The notes: a model not told the origin generated them from the letters alone. A DNA stretch of 64,000 nucleotides from an uncultured Ruminococcus sp. (GCA_944415425.1 CALYBP010000002.1:1-64000); one strand, 5' to 3'. Shown: positions 35,325 through 45,489, numbered from the stretch's first letter. Program-made: numbers and translations.

Positions 35325-36662
35325 TCAAGACGCTGTGCTGCGTTTCTGACGCTTCGTTGCATCCTTCTTTGTTAAATTGCTCGTTCCCGCAGAAGCCTTT
35401 TCTTTTCTCCGAGTAATTTGAGGCTGGGCATCCGAGGTAATGACATCCTTTGTTATAATAATTTTTTCTATTGTGCTGTCAGAAGGCGTTTCAAACATAA
35501 GATCGGTCAAAATACCCTCTATGATACCTCTTAAGCCTCTTGCGCCAGTATGCTGTTCCTGAGCCTTGCGAGCAATCTCGAGCAAAGCTTCCTCTTCAAA
35601 ATAAAGCTCAACATGGTCAAGCTCAAATAACTTTTTGTACTGGGAAATAATCGAGTTTTTAGGCACAGTTAAAATCTTTACGAGCGCATCGGTATCAAGA
35701 CCGCTCAATGCTGTAATAACCGGAAGTCTTCCTATAAGCTCAGGAATTATTCCGAATTTTACAAGATCATGGGCAGTTACATCCTTCATCCAATCCGTTT
35801 CGTCAAGCTCTGTCTTTGACTTGACTATCGACTCAAAGCCTATTACGGAAGAGCCCTTGCGCTTTTCAACAATTTTTTCAAGTCCGTCAAACGCACCGCC
35901 GCAGATAAAGAGAATATTCTTTGTATCTATCTGTAAAAACTCTTGCTGAGGATGCTTTCTTCCTCCTTGCGGCGGAACATTTGCAACAGTTCCCTCAACA
36001 ATTTTAAGGAGAGCCTGCTGTACGCCTTCACCGCTAACATCACGGGTAATTGACGGATTTTCGGATTTTCTTGCTATTTTATCAATCTCGTCAATGTAAA
36101 TAATTCCGCGCTCTGCCTTTTCAATATCATAGTCGGCAGCCTGAATGAGCTTTAAAAGTATATTTTCAACATCCTCGCCCACATAGCCTGCTTCCGTTAA
36201 TGTTGTTGCGTCAGCAATAGCAAACGGAACATCAAGCGCTTTTGCAAGAGTTTGAGCAAGCAAGGTTTTTCCTACACCTGTCGGTCCAAGAAGCAGAACA
36301 TTACTTTTTGAAAATTCTACGCTTCCGTCGTCAGCAAAAGCTCTTTTATAGTGGTTATAAACAGCAACGCTGAGTGTCACCTTTGCCGAATCCTGCCCGA
36401 TTACGTATTCATCGAGTATAGCTTTGATTTCCTTTGGCTTTAAAAGGCCGTCCATAAGCTCTTCCGGTTTCGGCGGGGTCGGGGCCTTATCGGATTTCAT
36501 TTCCTTTTCAAGTTCTCCCGATTCCTCAAGTATGCTCATACAAAGCTCAACACATTGGTCACAGATATATACGCCGTTTCCGGCAATCAGTCTGCCCACC
36601 ATTTCCTGTGGCTTTCCGCAAAAAGAACAGTAAATGTCCTTATCGTTGTTTTTATTAGCCAT
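35325..36662 (-). CDS. clpX: ATP-dependent Clp protease ATP-binding subunit ClpX
   Basis: 445 residues. The N-terminal C4 zinc domain (YCSFCGKPQ and [10 protein letters not shown]), Walker [11 protein letters not shown], Walker [13 protein letters not shown], sensor and VGEDVEN pore loop region and SVIGFES (IGF-type loop region for ClpP docking) are in place. The C-terminal tail is basic and Ser/Thr-rich. ClpX unfolds substrates and feeds them to ClpP, whose gene ends 14 bases upstream. The ribosome binding site is GTGAGGAA. Confidence 0.98.
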   Translation of the reverse strand: MANKNNDKDIYCSFCGKPQEMVGRLIAGNGVYICDQCVELCMSILEESGELEKEMKSDKAPTPPKPEELMDGLLKPKEIKAILDEYVIGQDSAKVTLSVAVYNHYKRAFADDGSVEFSKSNVLLLGPTGVGKTLLAQTLAKALDVPFAIADATTLTEAGYVGEDVENILLKLIQAADYDIEKAERGIIYIDEIDKIARKSENPSITRDVSGEGVQQALLKIVEGTVANVPPQGGRKHPQQEFLQIDTKNILFICGGAFDGLEKIVEKRKGSSVIGFESIVKSKTELDETDWMKDVTAHDLVKFGIIPELIGRLPVITALSGLDTDALVKILTVPKNSIISQYKKLFELDHVELYFEEEALLEIARKAQEQHTGARGLRGIIEGILTDLMFETPSDSTIEKIIITKDVITSDAQPQITRRKEKASAGTSNLTKKDATKRQKRSTAS

Positions 36663-36676
36663 CAGTTATTCCTCAC

Positions 36677-37258
36677 TTATCTTTTTTCAATAACCTTATC
36701 AATAAGTCCATATTCAAGAGCCTGCTGCGCTGTCATAAAATTATCTCTGTTTGTATCCCTTGCTATAACATCAATCGGTTGACCTGTATTTTCAGCAAGA
36801 ATTTTATTAAGGCGCTGTTTCATGTCAAGAATATGTCTTGTGTGAATTTCCATATCAGTTGCCTGACCCTGTGCTCCTCCCGACGGCTGATGAATCATAA
36901 TATCACTATTCGGAAGAGCAAGGCGCTTACCTTTTGCTCCTGCAGCAAGCAAAAACGCACCCATACTTGCAGCCATTCCCATACAAATAGTAGAAACATC
37001 GCATTTGATATAATTCATAGTATCAAAAATAGCAAAGCCATCTGTTACACTTCCGCCGGGGCTGTTAATATAAAGGCTTATATCTTTTGTAGGATCCTGG
37101 CTTTCAAGATAAAGAAGCTGAGCTACAACTACGCTTGCGCTTGCGCTGTTTACTTCTTCGTTAAGCATTATTATTCTGTCGTTTAAAAGTCGAGAATATA
37201 TATCATAGGAGCGCTCACCCCTGTTTGTCTGTTCAACAACATACGGTATCAAAGCCAT
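36677..37258 (-). CDS. clpP: ATP-dependent Clp protease proteolytic subunit ClpP
   Basis: 193 residues with the full catalytic triad Ser98 (GMAASMG), His123 (MIHQPSGG) and Asp172 (RDTNRDNFM), and the [10 protein letters not shown] oxyanion strand. It forms the double-heptamer barrel served by ClpX. The N-terminal [23 protein letters not shown] is nearly invariant in the family. It sits between tig and clpX, the classic order. AAAGG lies ten bases before the ATG. Confidence 0.98.
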   Translation of the reverse strand: MALIPYVVEQTNRGERSYDIYSRLLNDRIIMLNEEVNSASASVVVAQLLYLESQDPTKDISLYINSPGGSVTDGFAIFDTMNYIKCDVSTICMGMAASMGAFLLAAGAKGKRLALPNSDIMIHQPSGGAQGQATDMEIHTRHILDMKQRLNKILAENTGQPIDVIARDTNRDNFMTAQQALEYGLIDKVIEKR

Positions 37259-37312
37259 TCGATCATAACCTTTCTAAATAAATAATTGGCCAAAAAATCT
37301 AAAATATTCAAA

Positions 37313-38593
37313 TTACTTAATTACTGCCTTATCCTTGATAAGTTTAAGTGCTTTAGCAACTTTTATATCCTCTTTTAACGAATCAGCGGGAACGGCAGCT
37401 TTTACCTTTTCAATTTCCATCTTGTATGCTTCCGCCATCTTGCTGTATTCTTCTTCAAAATCAGCTTCTTCAGCTTCGAGGTTTTCTTTTCTTGCAACAG
37501 TTTCAAGAGCAAGTCTTAACTTAACTCTCTTCTCAGCCTCTTCTTTATACATTCCTTTAAGAGCGTTTGCGTCAATACCCATATACTGCATATAAGTATT
37601 CATATCCATACCCTGAGCACGCAGGCGCATTTCAAATTCTCTAACCATTTCCGTAGCTTCGTTATCGTACATTGCCTCGGGAATTTCGCCCTCAAGAAGT
37701 TCCATAAGCTTGTTTGCAATCTGATCGTCAATATCTTTATCTGCTTCGTCGGCAAGGCGCTTTGCAATAGTTTCCTTGAGTTCTTCCTTGTATTCGTCGA
37801 GAGTTTCTTTTTCCGAAACATCCTTGACAAAATCGTCGTCAACTTCGGGAAGCTCTTTCGCCTTTATCTCGTGAAGGTTAATTTTGAATTGAGCAGCCTT
37901 TCCCTTAAGCTCTTCAGCCTGATAATCCTCGGGGAAATTAACATCAATAGTAAACTCCTCGTCGGTATTGTGTCCTACTATCTGCTCCTCAAATCCGGGG
38001 ATAAAATTACCCGATCCAAGCTTCAAATTATAGTTCTCAGCCTTTCCGCCTTCAAATGCTACACCGTCAACAAAACCTTCAAAATCAATTACAGCAACAT
38101 CGCCGTTCTGTGCAGCTCTGTCCTCAACTGTAACCATTCTTGAGTTACGATCTCTTACTTTTTCAATTTCTTCGTTAACGAGTTCGTCTGTGACTTCTGT
38201 TGACTTCTTAGTTACTTCAATTCCGAGGTAATCTTTTATCTCCATTTCAGGTTCAACAATAACTGTTGCCTTGAAAGTAAAGCCATCCTTTGACGCCTCA
38301 ACTGCCTCCAAAGTTTCAACCTTAACAATCTTTACATTTGCCTCACCGGCAGCATTGTAAAGAGCCTCAGGATAGCAATCCTGCATTGCATCTTCGTAAA
38401 ATACTTCAGAGCCATACATTTTCTCAACAACTTTTCTGGGAGCTTTACCTTTTCTGAAGCCCTGAATAGAAATGTTCTTTACCTGTCTTTTATAAACAGC
38501 GTTAACAGCCTTTTCAAATGTATCCCCGTCTACGCTGACTACCAACTCATAAGTATTTGCCTGTTCTGCTTTTTTACTTTCCTTTAATGCCAT
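37313..38593 (-). CDS. tig: Trigger factor
   Basis: 426 residues: the ribosome-binding N-terminal domain with the GFRKGKAP signature (about 40-47), a central FKBP-type prolyl isomerase domain (about 150-235) and a C-terminal helical chaperone domain. It catches nascent chains at the ribosome exit. ATG 38593 is chosen because GGAGG stands eight bases before it; the longer frame begins at a TTG that contains this ribosome binding site. It heads a tig-clpP-clpX unit with a clear promoter. Confidence 0.97.
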   Translation of the reverse strand: MALKESKKAEQANTYELVVSVDGDTFEKAVNAVYKRQVKNISIQGFRKGKAPRKVVEKMYGSEVFYEDAMQDCYPEALYNAAGEANVKIVKVETLEAVEASKDGFTFKATVIVEPEMEIKDYLGIEVTKKSTEVTDELVNEEIEKVRDRNSRMVTVEDRAAQNGDVAVIDFEGFVDGVAFEGGKAENYNLKLGSGNFIPGFEEQIVGHNTDEEFTIDVNFPEDYQAEELKGKAAQFKINLHEIKAKELPEVDDDFVKDVSEKETLDEYKEELKETIAKRLADEADKDIDDQIANKLMELLEGEIPEAMYDNEATEMVREFEMRLRAQGMDMNTYMQYMGIDANALKGMYKEEAEKRVKLRLALETVARKENLEAEEADFEEEYSKMAEAYKMEIEKVKAAVPADSLKEDIKVAKALKLIKDKAVIK

Positions 38594-38632
38594 TATTTTA
38601 TCCTCCAATTAAAATGTAATAAATATCACTTA

Positions 38633-38660
38633 ATTATAACACAAAATTTATGTTTTGCAA
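38633..38660 (-). promoter_or_regulatory. Promoter for tig-clpP-clpX
   Basis: On the minus strand the -35 is TTGCAA (38655-38660), the spacer is 16 bp, and the -10 is TATAAT (38633-38638), preceded by TGTG. Confidence 0.75.
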
Positions 38661-38674
38661 ATAGTAAATAACAA

Positions 38675-39364
38675 TTATATTATCGGTAAAGGTGAAAAAT
38701 GAAGTCTGTCACATGAAATCAGCTTTAAATCAATACCTTTGTAGTTCCCCTCAAAAGCGCTTATTATCCCCTTTTTCCCGTGGATATGACCGTAAAAACA
38801 TTTTTTTATTCCGTATTTTAACAGAATATCAATTATTTCTTTACATTCAATTCCTCCGAAAACGGGAGGATAGTGCAGAAAAACAATCGGTTCTAATCCG
38901 CTTTTTATGGCTGATTCAATAGATGTCGTGAGTCTGCCGATTTCACGGTTAAGAACCTTCAAATCCTCCGGAGTATCGTTTTCGAGAAACCAACCTCTTG
39001 TTCCGCATATCGAATACTCTTTGCAAACAAAAGAATTGTTAAACAGTATAGAAATAGTGTTAAATGAATTATTCAGAAGATATTTATCAATTTTGTTTTT
39101 AGTCCCCCACCAATAATCGTGGTTGCCTTTTAAAAAAATCTTTCTGCCGGGCAAATCGTTAATGAACTTAAAGTCCTCATATGTTTCTTCAAGTTTCATT
39201 GCCCAGGAAATATCTCCGGCGATAACAACCGTGTCTGTATCTTTAACAATATTTCTCCAGTTTGTTTCAAGTCGCTGAGTGTAATTTTCCCAACCGGCAA
39301 ATACATCCATCGGCTTATCTTCACCGAGCGACAAATGCAGGTCGGCAATAGCAAACAAAGACAT
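38675..39364 (-). CDS. Calcineurin-like metallophosphoesterase
   Basis: 229 residues. Metal-ligand motifs of the family are all present: D-x-H in IADLHLS, GDISW, GNHDYWW, H in FLHYPP and GHIHGK. The SLGEDKPMDVFAGWENYTQRLETNW segment marks a clostridial subfamily annotated as a predicted phosphohydrolase. The substrate is unknown. Its start overlaps the thrC stop by one base (TAATG), so it is translated from the thrC message. Confidence 0.92.
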   Translation of the reverse strand: MSLFAIADLHLSLGEDKPMDVFAGWENYTQRLETNWRNIVKDTDTVVIAGDISWAMKLEETYEDFKFINDLPGRKIFLKGNHDYWWGTKNKIDKYLLNNSFNTISILFNNSFVCKEYSICGTRGWFLENDTPEDLKVLNREIGRLTTSIESAIKSGLEPIVFLHYPPVFGGIECKEIIDILLKYGIKKCFYGHIHGKKGIISAFEGNYKGIDLKLISCDRLHFSPLPII

Positions 39365-40872
39365 TATTCTATTCCGAGCGTGCTCAGCACGTAGTCAGGC
39401 ATTTTATCTACTTCTGTAACATCAAAAAATCTTGCATTTTTGTTTTTAAGACCTGCAAGCGGCTGAGGTACATCTTTTTTGGTGATTTCATGAAGCATAT
39501 CAACCATCTCAAATTCAGTTGACGGAAGCTCTGCGTCAGGAGCAACTGACTGCAATACAGCCTTTGAAAATTTGTAAGGGCTTGCAGTAGAAGCGATTAC
39601 AGCGGGAGTTTCATCTCCTGTTTCATTTACATACTGCTCATATACATTTACGGCAACAGCTGTATGTGTGTCGCAAAGGTAATTGCTCTGAGAAAACAGC
39701 TTATTTATAGTCGCCTTAGTATCGGAATCATCGCAGTAACCACCGTAAAACCTGTCCTTTATTACAGCCTTAACATCGTCCGTCACTTCATATTTTCCGT
39801 TGGATTTAAGAGAATTCATCCATTCTCTTGTTGTTTTGTCGTCATTTCCGCATATATTGTAGAGCAGTCTTTCAAGATTGCTTGACACCAAAATATCCAT
39901 TGACGGAGATATAGTTGTGTAAAAGTCTCTGTTTTTATCATAAACGCCCGTTTTGATGAAATCTGTCAGAACATTATTTGAGTTTGAAGCGCAAATAAAT
40001 TTGTTAATCGGAAGGCCCATGATGTTAGCGTAATATGAAGCAAGTATGTTGCCGAAATTTCCTGTGGGCACAACAACATTTATTTTATCGCCCATGGAAA
40101 TTTTGCCTGCATTAACCAAATCACAGTAAGCAGAAACATAATATACAATCTGCGGAAGAAGTCTGCCCCAGTTAATGGAATTTGCAGAAGAGAAAAGCAT
40201 ATTGTTATCGGCAAGTTTCTTTGATATTTCAGGTGTTGTAAAAATCTTTTTTACGCCCGTCTGAGCATCGTCGAAATTGCCTTTAATAGCACATACATTG
40301 ACATTTTTGCCTTCCTGTGTATCCATTTGGTGCTTCTGCATAGGACTTACGCCGTCAACAGGATAAAAAACAAGAATTTTAGTATGCTCAACATCCTTAA
40401 AGCCTTCAAGTGCAGCCTTACCTGTATCACCCGAAGTAGCAACCAAAATAACAGCATCTTTACCATCATTAGTCTTTTTAAGAGATTTTGTTAACAAATG
40501 GGGTAAAATTTGAAGAGCCATATCCTTAAACGCACAAGTGGGACCGTGCCAAAGTTCCAAGATGTTTAAAGATTTTCCGTCTACATCGCAATATGCGATG
40601 GGAGCGGGATTGTTTCCGTTGAATTTTTCTTTTGTATACGCCTTTTCAACGCAGTCGTTGATTTCTTCCTCGGTAAAATCGGTAAGAAAATCAGAAAATA
40701 TTTTTTTTGCTCTTCCTTTGTAGTCGGTTTTCAAAAGTGAATTAAATACAGACTCATCATATTTAGGAAACTCCTGCGGTACGAACAATCCTCCGTCTTG
40801 TGAAATTCCCTGTGAAATAGCCTGTGCCGATGAAACAACTTCCTTTGCATTTTGTGTACTGTTGTATAACAT
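39364..40872 (-). CDS. thrC: Threonine synthase
   Basis: 502 residues, the long class of ThrC. PLP-binding lysine Lys116 in HGPTCAFKDMALQ, phosphate loop ATSGDTGKAA and PTGNFGNILASYYA are diagnostic. It converts O-phosphohomoserine to threonine. It begins at ATG 40872 after a short leader with a small CAGCATA/TATGCTG hairpin (40913-40928) and the AAAGGAAG ribosome binding site. Its promoter overlaps the end of the dipeptidase gene. No T-box is present in the roughly 60-base leader. Confidence 0.97.
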   Translation of the reverse strand: MLYNSTQNAKEVVSSAQAISQGISQDGGLFVPQEFPKYDESVFNSLLKTDYKGRAKKIFSDFLTDFTEEEINDCVEKAYTKEKFNGNNPAPIAYCDVDGKSLNILELWHGPTCAFKDMALQILPHLLTKSLKKTNDGKDAVILVATSGDTGKAALEGFKDVEHTKILVFYPVDGVSPMQKHQMDTQEGKNVNVCAIKGNFDDAQTGVKKIFTTPEISKKLADNNMLFSSANSINWGRLLPQIVYYVSAYCDLVNAGKISMGDKINVVVPTGNFGNILASYYANIMGLPINKFICASNSNNVLTDFIKTGVYDKNRDFYTTISPSMDILVSSNLERLLYNICGNDDKTTREWMNSLKSNGKYEVTDDVKAVIKDRFYGGYCDDSDTKATINKLFSQSNYLCDTHTAVAVNVYEQYVNETGDETPAVIASTASPYKFSKAVLQSVAPDAELPSTEFEMVDMLHEITKKDVPQPLAGLKNKNARFFDVTEVDKMPDYVLSTLGIE

Positions 40873-40939
40873 TGAAATCTTCCTTTCAAATGACTTGCCC
40901 CATACTGGATTTCAGCATAAATATGCTGCAACTTATGAT

Positions 40940-40968
40940 ATTTTACTACATAATACGGCTCTTGTCAA
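40940..40968 (-). promoter_or_regulatory. Promoter for thrC
   Basis: On the minus strand a consensus -35 TTGACA (40963-40968), 17-bp spacer and -10 TAAAAT (40940-40945). The -35 lies inside the 3' end of the dipeptidase gene. Confidence 0.78.
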
Positions 40969-41884
40969 AGTTTTGAAAGAAATTAAGTGCATTTTCGCAA
41001 AAAATCTTTTTGACAAGAGCTTCGCTGTAATTTTCTTTTAAAAACAATTCATATAAATCAGATAATCTAACCTTTCCAGATAAATCATCAGGCAAAGTGC
41101 AACCGTCAAAATCAGAACCTATACAAACCGAATCTACGCCTCCGAGAGCTAAAAATCTTTCAATATGATTCAACGCATCGTATTTTGAACTTTTATTACC
41201 GTCTGTATTTAAAAATTCATTGTGAAAATTAATTCCCGCTATTCCTTTTTTTTGAACAATAATTTTAAACTGATCGTCGGTTAAATTTCTTTTATTTCCC
41301 GCAACCGTCCTTGAGTTTGAATGTGTTGCAATAAAAGGCTTTTGTGCAATCTGTGCAACGTCATAAAAAAGTTTGTCACTTGCGTGAGATATATCAACTA
41401 CGATTCCGCATCGTTCCATTTCTTTTACTGCGATTTTACCGAAATCGGTTAATCCGTCAGAATTTAAAACTTCGGCTCCGTCCCCTATTTGATTTGAACC
41501 GTTCCAGGTAAGCGTCATTATTTTCACGCCCATACTTGATAGAAGCCTGATATTTCTTAAATCATCACCGATGACTTTCGCGTTTTCAACAGTTAATAAA
41601 GCGGAGTTTAAATTGTTTTTAAACGCAGAAACAATGTTTTCATTACGATTTATAAAATGAATGTTCAGTCGTTTACATTCATCATTAATAATTTTCACTG
41701 ATTTTTTTAACAGTCTTTGAGCCATATCAATCGAACAGTCATCAGGAATCCAAACGGCATAGCATTGAAGCCAGCGGTTTTTTTGATTTTCATACTGACT
41801 AACCTCCATTAGACTGTCATCAAGTTTTAAGTTTGATGTTGCGCATTTGTATAAAGTATCACAATGAAAATCTACAAAATCCAT
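40946..41884 (-). CDS. Membrane dipeptidase family (peptidase M19)
   Basis: 312 residues. Zinc-site motifs: DFHCDTLYK (H-x-D) at residues 5-8, a bridging Glu in LLTVENAK, His in THSNSRTV and the terminal Asp in GSDFDGCTL. This is the M19/renal dipeptidase fold, cleaving dipeptides including those with a D-residue. There is no signal peptide, so it is cytosolic despite the family name. ATG 41884 has AGGAG eight bases before it; the longer frame overlaps yraN. It is the last gene of the lepB2-ylqF-rnhB-yraN unit. Confidence 0.93.
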   Translation of the reverse strand: MDFVDFHCDTLYKCATSNLKLDDSLMEVSQYENQKNRWLQCYAVWIPDDCSIDMAQRLLKKSVKIINDECKRLNIHFINRNENIVSAFKNNLNSALLTVENAKVIGDDLRNIRLLSSMGVKIMTLTWNGSNQIGDGAEVLNSDGLTDFGKIAVKEMERCGIVVDISHASDKLFYDVAQIAQKPFIATHSNSRTVAGNKRNLTDDQFKIIVQKKGIAGINFHNEFLNTDGNKSSKYDALNHIERFLALGGVDSVCIGSDFDGCTLPDDLSGKVRLSDLYELFLKENYSEALVKKIFCENALNFFQNFDKSRIM

Positions 41885-41894
41885 AAATAAGCTC

Positions 41895-42263
41895 CTATTC
41901 AAATGCGTTTTCAATATAATTGATTTTCACGAGTTTTAAATTTTCGGGATCAAAATAAACCTCGCACACATCAAATCTGCAAAACATATCAATTTTATTT
42001 TCAGCGATAAAACACATAGCCGTCTTTTTTATACGATGCTGTTTATTACTGTCAACATACTGAGCGGCGTCTATGTACGGGTTTATGTGACGAGTTTTTA
42101 CCTCGATAAAAACGAGAGTATCACATTTTTGAGCAATAATGTCAATTTCCCCGAATTTTTTTCTGTAATTTCTTTGTATAATTTTAAATTTATTCTTCTT
42201 TAAATATTTTTCGGCGTACTTTTCTCCCAAGTCACCTATAAATTTAGTAGTAAGTTTTTTCAT
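41895..42263 (-). CDS. yraN: UPF0102 endonuclease-like protein YraN
   Basis: 122 residues. [19 protein letters not shown] at the N-terminus and the PD-(D/E)XK-type core [21 protein letters not shown] define the UPF0102 family, a restriction-endonuclease-like fold of uncertain role, usually next to rnhB as here. It overlaps the rnhB stop in an ATGA. Confidence 0.94.
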   Translation of the reverse strand: MKKLTTKFIGDLGEKYAEKYLKKNKFKIIQRNYRKKFGEIDIIAQKCDTLVFIEVKTRHINPYIDAAQYVDSNKQHRIKKTAMCFIAENKIDMFCRFDVCEVYFDPENLKLVKINYIENAFE

Positions 42264-42859
42264 TTCAGTATTTTTTTCAGAAAACTTTTTCTATGATATG
42301 GACAAGGACCGTATTTTCTCAGCATTTCTATATGAAGCTTTGTTCCGTAGCCTTTGTGTTTGTCAAATCCGTACTGGGGATATTCTTTTGCATATTCATA
42401 AAGCAACCTGTCACGTGTAACTTTTGCAAGAATTGATGCGCATGCTATTGACATTGATTTTGCATCTCCTTTGACAATAGTTTCGCACGCTGTTTCAAGT
42501 TTTGGAGCACGGTTTCCATCAATCATAACGTAATCGGGAATGATTTTAAGACCTTCAACTGCCCTTCTCATAGCAAGCATAGTGGCGTTTAAAATGTTGA
42601 GTTCCTCAATTTCCTCAACAGTCGCATACGATACAGAGTATGAAAGGGCGGTATTCTTTATTACTTCATAAAGCTGTTCACGCTTCTTTTCTGAAAGTTT
42701 TTTTGAATCATTCACGCCTTCTATTATTGTATTCTCAGGCAAAATCACTGCAGCAGCGCAAACAGGACCGGCAAGAGGTCCCCTGCCCGCCTCATCAACG
42801 CCGCATACTGCGCTGTACCCATTGTTTATCGCGTTATTTTCATATTCAAGCCAGTTCAT
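42260..42859 (-). CDS. rnhB: Ribonuclease HII
   Basis: 199 residues with the active-site [14 protein letters not shown] (Asp22, Glu23), a later Asp in VMIDGN, and the C-terminal [30 protein letters not shown] signature read in pieces. It removes ribonucleotides and RNA primers from RNA-DNA hybrids. It overlaps ylqF by four bases upstream and yraN downstream, the usual ylqF-rnhB-yraN order of Firmicutes. Confidence 0.97.
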   Translation of the reverse strand: MNWLEYENNAINNGYSAVCGVDEAGRGPLAGPVCAAAVILPENTIIEGVNDSKKLSEKKREQLYEVIKNTALSYSVSYATVEEIEELNILNATMLAMRRAVEGLKIIPDYVMIDGNRAPKLETACETIVKGDAKSMSIACASILAKVTRDRLLYEYAKEYPQYGFDKHKGYGTKLHIEMLRKYGPCPYHRKSFLKKILK

Positions 42860-43734
42860 TTTAACACTCCGTTAGGCATTTCAACCGTAATTCTTCCGAG
42901 CTTAGCGCTTCTGAATTCATCAAGCAGCATAACAGACGCTCTTTCCGTGTCAACTTCTCCTCCGGAAATAAGCATACCTCTCTTCTTTGCAATAATGCGC
43001 AAAAGCTCGTATGATTCTATCTCATTAATATTTGTTTGCTCAAGCTTAAAACGTGAAATAAAGCTTTCAGGCTTTAAATCCTTTAAAAAATCAAGAAGTC
43101 TTACAGCTAATAACTCCGTATCAAGAATCTGATCCTTAACGGCTCCCGTAAATGCCAAATGCTCTCCGACGGTTTTATCATCAAACTTAGGCCATAAAAC
43201 ACCCGGAGTGTCGAGCATTTCAAGATTTTTTCCGATAGAAAACCATTGATTTCCCCTTGTAACCCCGGGTCTGTCCTCTACCTTTGCCCTGTTTTGTTTT
43301 GCTATTTTATTAATAAACGATGATTTACCCACATTCGGTATTCCCACAATCATAATCCTCATCATCGGATTAACCATACCCTTTTGTTTAAGACGAGAGA
43401 TTTTTTCGCTCATCACCTCATTAACGGCAGGCGAAAATTTATTAAGTCCTTTTCCGCTCTTACAGTCAACCGCTACGGCCGAAATTCCCTGCTTTTTAAA
43501 ATGGTCTATCCACATTTTTGTTGCAGTTTGGTTTGCCATGTCACACTTGTTGAGCAGAATAATTCTGGGTTTGTTTTGTACAAGTTTTGCTAGATCCGGA
43601 TTACGGCTGCTTACTGGGATTCTTGCGTCAATTATTTCAGCAACAGCATCAACAAGTTTTAAGCTTGCTTGAATCTGACGCTTTGTTTTTGTCATATGTC
43701 CCGGAAACCATTGTATATTCTGCATTTCACTCAT
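42856..43734 (-). CDS. ylqF: Ribosome-assembly GTPase YlqF/RbgA
   Basis: 292 residues. A circularly permuted GTPase: G4 NKCDM comes first (about residue 62), then G1 GIPNVGKSS and G3 [10 protein letters not shown]. The opening [13 protein letters not shown] is the family signature. RbgA drives a late step of 50S assembly. AAGGAAG precedes the ATG. It is followed by rnhB with a four-base overlap. Confidence 0.97.
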   Translation of the reverse strand: MSEMQNIQWFPGHMTKTKRQIQASLKLVDAVAEIIDARIPVSSRNPDLAKLVQNKPRIILLNKCDMANQTATKMWIDHFKKQGISAVAVDCKSGKGLNKFSPAVNEVMSEKISRLKQKGMVNPMMRIMIVGIPNVGKSSFINKIAKQNRAKVEDRPGVTRGNQWFSIGKNLEMLDTPGVLWPKFDDKTVGEHLAFTGAVKDQILDTELLAVRLLDFLKDLKPESFISRFKLEQTNINEIESYELLRIIAKKRGMLISGGEVDTERASVMLLDEFRSAKLGRITVEMPNGVLK

Positions 43735-43765
43735 AATAATCTTCCTTGCTGTATTATCTTATAAA

Positions 43766-44326
43766 TTAATATATATATTTAATTCTGTTAAACGGATAAA
43801 ATATTAACTGAGCTTTTCCAATTATATCATCACACGGTATAAATCCAATATCCTCATATCTGCTGTCATAAGAAATGAGCCTGTTATCGCCCATAACAAA
43901 AATATGATCTTTTGGCACAACACACGGAAATTTTAAAGCGTTATCGGGTTTATTAGTTTTTGAATACAAATAATTTTCACTTATTACAATTCCGTCTACG
44001 ATAACATTTCCGGTTTTATAATCAATATTGATAAGTTGCCCCTCGGTTGCTATTACTCTTTTTATAATTCGCTTTTCAACCAAGTTTTCAGTATTTACAG
44101 CAACTATATCGCCAGGTTTAGGCACATAATTAAAGTTAGTGAGAATTATTTTATCACCTGCGTGCAGGGTGTCAAGCATTGAACTTCCGACAACATTAAC
44201 ATCTCTGATAAAATAAGTAAATACAACCGTGACAAACACCATAACAAAAATTATTGTTTTTATAAAATCAAATGCTCCGATAACCAATTTGTTTTGATTA
44301 CATACTAATCTTAACTTTTGGTTCAT
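43766..44326 (-). CDS. lepB: Signal peptidase I (second copy)
   Basis: 186 residues. One N-terminal transmembrane helix (about 22-40) is followed by catalytic Ser49 in VVGSSMLDTL, Lys89 in IIKRVIATEG and the GDNR-x-x-S-x-DSR box (MGDNRLISYDSR). It cleaves signal peptides at the outer membrane face. The GGAGG ribosome binding site is five bases before ATG. It is a tandem paralogue of the next gene upstream; its promoter overlaps the terminator of that gene. Confidence 0.95.
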   Translation of the reverse strand: MNQKLRLVCNQNKLVIGAFDFIKTIIFVMVFVTVVFTYFIRDVNVVGSSMLDTLHAGDKIILTNFNYVPKPGDIVAVNTENLVEKRIIKRVIATEGQLINIDYKTGNVIVDGIVISENYLYSKTNKPDNALKFPCVVPKDHIFVMGDNRLISYDSRYEDIGFIPCDDIIGKAQLIFYPFNRIKYIY

Positions 44327-44345
44327 GAAAACCTCCGAAATAAAA

Positions 44346-44379
44346 AAGCTTATTCCTATTATAAAACAGAAATAAGCTT
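44346..44379 (-). terminator. Terminator of the rplS-lepB unit
   Basis: A 9-bp stem AAGCTTATT (44346-44354) / AATAAGCTT (44371-44379) with a 16-base loop. On the minus strand it is followed by TTTTTTA. Confidence 0.72.
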
Positions 44380-44386
44380 AATACAA
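44358..44386 (-). promoter_or_regulatory. Promoter for the second lepB, inside the terminator
   Basis: On the minus strand the -35 is TTGTAT (44381-44386), the spacer is 17 bp, and the -10 is TATAAT (44358-44363). The -10 lies in the terminator loop, so RNA begun here would contain only the second arm. Confidence 0.68.
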
Positions 44387-44404
44387 CATAAATTTGTGTT
44401 CAAA

Positions 44405-45082
44405 TTAATAAAGATAACCAAATTCACTAAACGGATAAGCGACAAACTGAGCTTTGCCGATTACATCGCCAACATCAATAAGCCCAATCTCGGCTCTACG
44501 GCTGTCAAGCGACACCTGCCTGTTATCACCCATTACAAAAATCTTACCCTCCGGAATAACCTCAGGTATATCATAATCCGAGTAGTTGCCGGAAAAAGTA
44601 GAGCCTTTTATATACGGCTCGTCAAGTACAACTCCGTCAACTATGATTCGGTCATTTTCGAAATCAAGCTCAAGTGTTTGTCCCTCGGTAGCAATTACTC
44701 TTTTAATAATAGGCTTAGCATATTCGGCTCCGTGGGATATAACAACAATATCCTGTGCCTTAGGCGTATAAAAAAGATTAGTTACAATAACTTTGTCTTT
44801 GGTTGCAAGCGTGTCGTCCATTGAAGATCCCTCAACATCAACAAGGCGGAAAACAAACGTAAGACATAGAACGACAATAGATACGGCAATAAGTATGCAT
44901 CTGATCCAGTCGTAAAAGCTTGCCATCGGTCCGTCGGACTTCATTGCTACAAATTTACCGCCGGAGCTATTGCTGTTGTTATCCTTAAAATAAATATCAG
45001 GATTCAGCTCTGCCGAAAGCTCAATGTCACTTTTGTTATCATAGTTGTTAAATACTTCATCAAACGGATCTTTTCTGCTCAA
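44405..45082 (-). CDS. lepB: Signal peptidase I (first copy, with cytosolic extension)
   Basis: 225 residues from TTG 45082. A polar, acidic cytosolic stretch of about 55 residues precedes the single transmembrane helix (about 60-80). Catalytic Ser87 lies in VEGSSMDDTL and Lys127 in IIKRVIATEG, and the MGDNRQVSLDSR box follows. TTG 45082 is chosen because AGGTGA stands five bases before it; the in-frame ATG at 45121 lies inside the rplS terminator hairpin and has no ribosome binding site. It differs from the second copy mainly by the N-terminal extension. Expression is by read-through from rplS. Confidence 0.93.
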   Translation of the reverse strand: MSRKDPFDEVFNNYDNKSDIELSAELNPDIYFKDNNSNSSGGKFVAMKSDGPMASFYDWIRCILIAVSIVVLCLTFVFRLVDVEGSSMDDTLATKDKVIVTNLFYTPKAQDIVVISHGAEYAKPIIKRVIATEGQTLELDFENDRIIVDGVVLDEPYIKGSTFSGNYSDYDIPEVIPEGKIFVMGDNRQVSLDSRRAEIGLIDVGDVIGKAQFVAYPFSEFGYLY

Positions 45083-45109
45083 TTTATTCACCTGCTGATA
45101 ATAAAGTAA

Positions 45110-45135
45110 AAAAGGGAACATTTAAGTCCCCTTTT
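45110..45135 (-). terminator. Terminator after rplS
   Basis: A 10-bp stem with one G-U pair (AAAAGGGAAC with GTCCCCTTTT) and a six-base loop, followed on the minus strand by a T-run. It separates rplS from lepB and would lower lepB expression. Confidence 0.8.
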
Positions 45136-45141
45136 AAATAA

Positions 45142-45489
45142 TTACTTGCGAATCTGCTCTTTAACCTTAGCAGCCTTACCAACTCTGTCACGAAGATAGT
45201 AGAGCTTGCTTCTGCGAACCTTACCGTAACGAACAACCTGTACATCCTTAACATTGGGTGAATGGAGGGGGAATACTCTCTCAACACCAACACCGTAAGC
45301 TACTCGTCTAACAGTAAATGTTTCTGCAACGCCACTGCCTCTCTTAGCAATGACTGTTCCCTCGAACATCTGGATTCTTTCTCTTTCGCCCTCGCGAATG
45401 TTAACCGATACCTTTACAGTATCACCGATTCCGAATTTAGGAGTAGTATCCTTGACAGAATCAGCAGCAATTGTTTTTAATGCGTCCAT
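45142..45489 (-). CDS. rplS: 50S ribosomal protein L19
   Basis: 115 residues. [37 protein letters not shown] and [43 protein letters not shown], read in pieces, are the L19 signature; the length is usual. It lies at the 30S-50S interface. The AAGGAGGATATAT site stands before ATG. It has its own promoter and a roughly 115-base structured leader. Confidence 0.98.
   Translation of the reverse strand: MDALKTIAADSVKDTTPKFGIGDTVKVSVNIREGERERIQMFEGTVIAKRGSGVAETFTVRRVAYGVGVERVFPLHSPNVKDVQVVRYGKVRRSKLYYLRDRVGKAAKVKEQIRK

Noticed and set aside
36779-37186. 135-codon frame opposite clpP
   Set aside because: It is a Cys/His/Ser-rich translation of the complement of clpP with no family resemblance.
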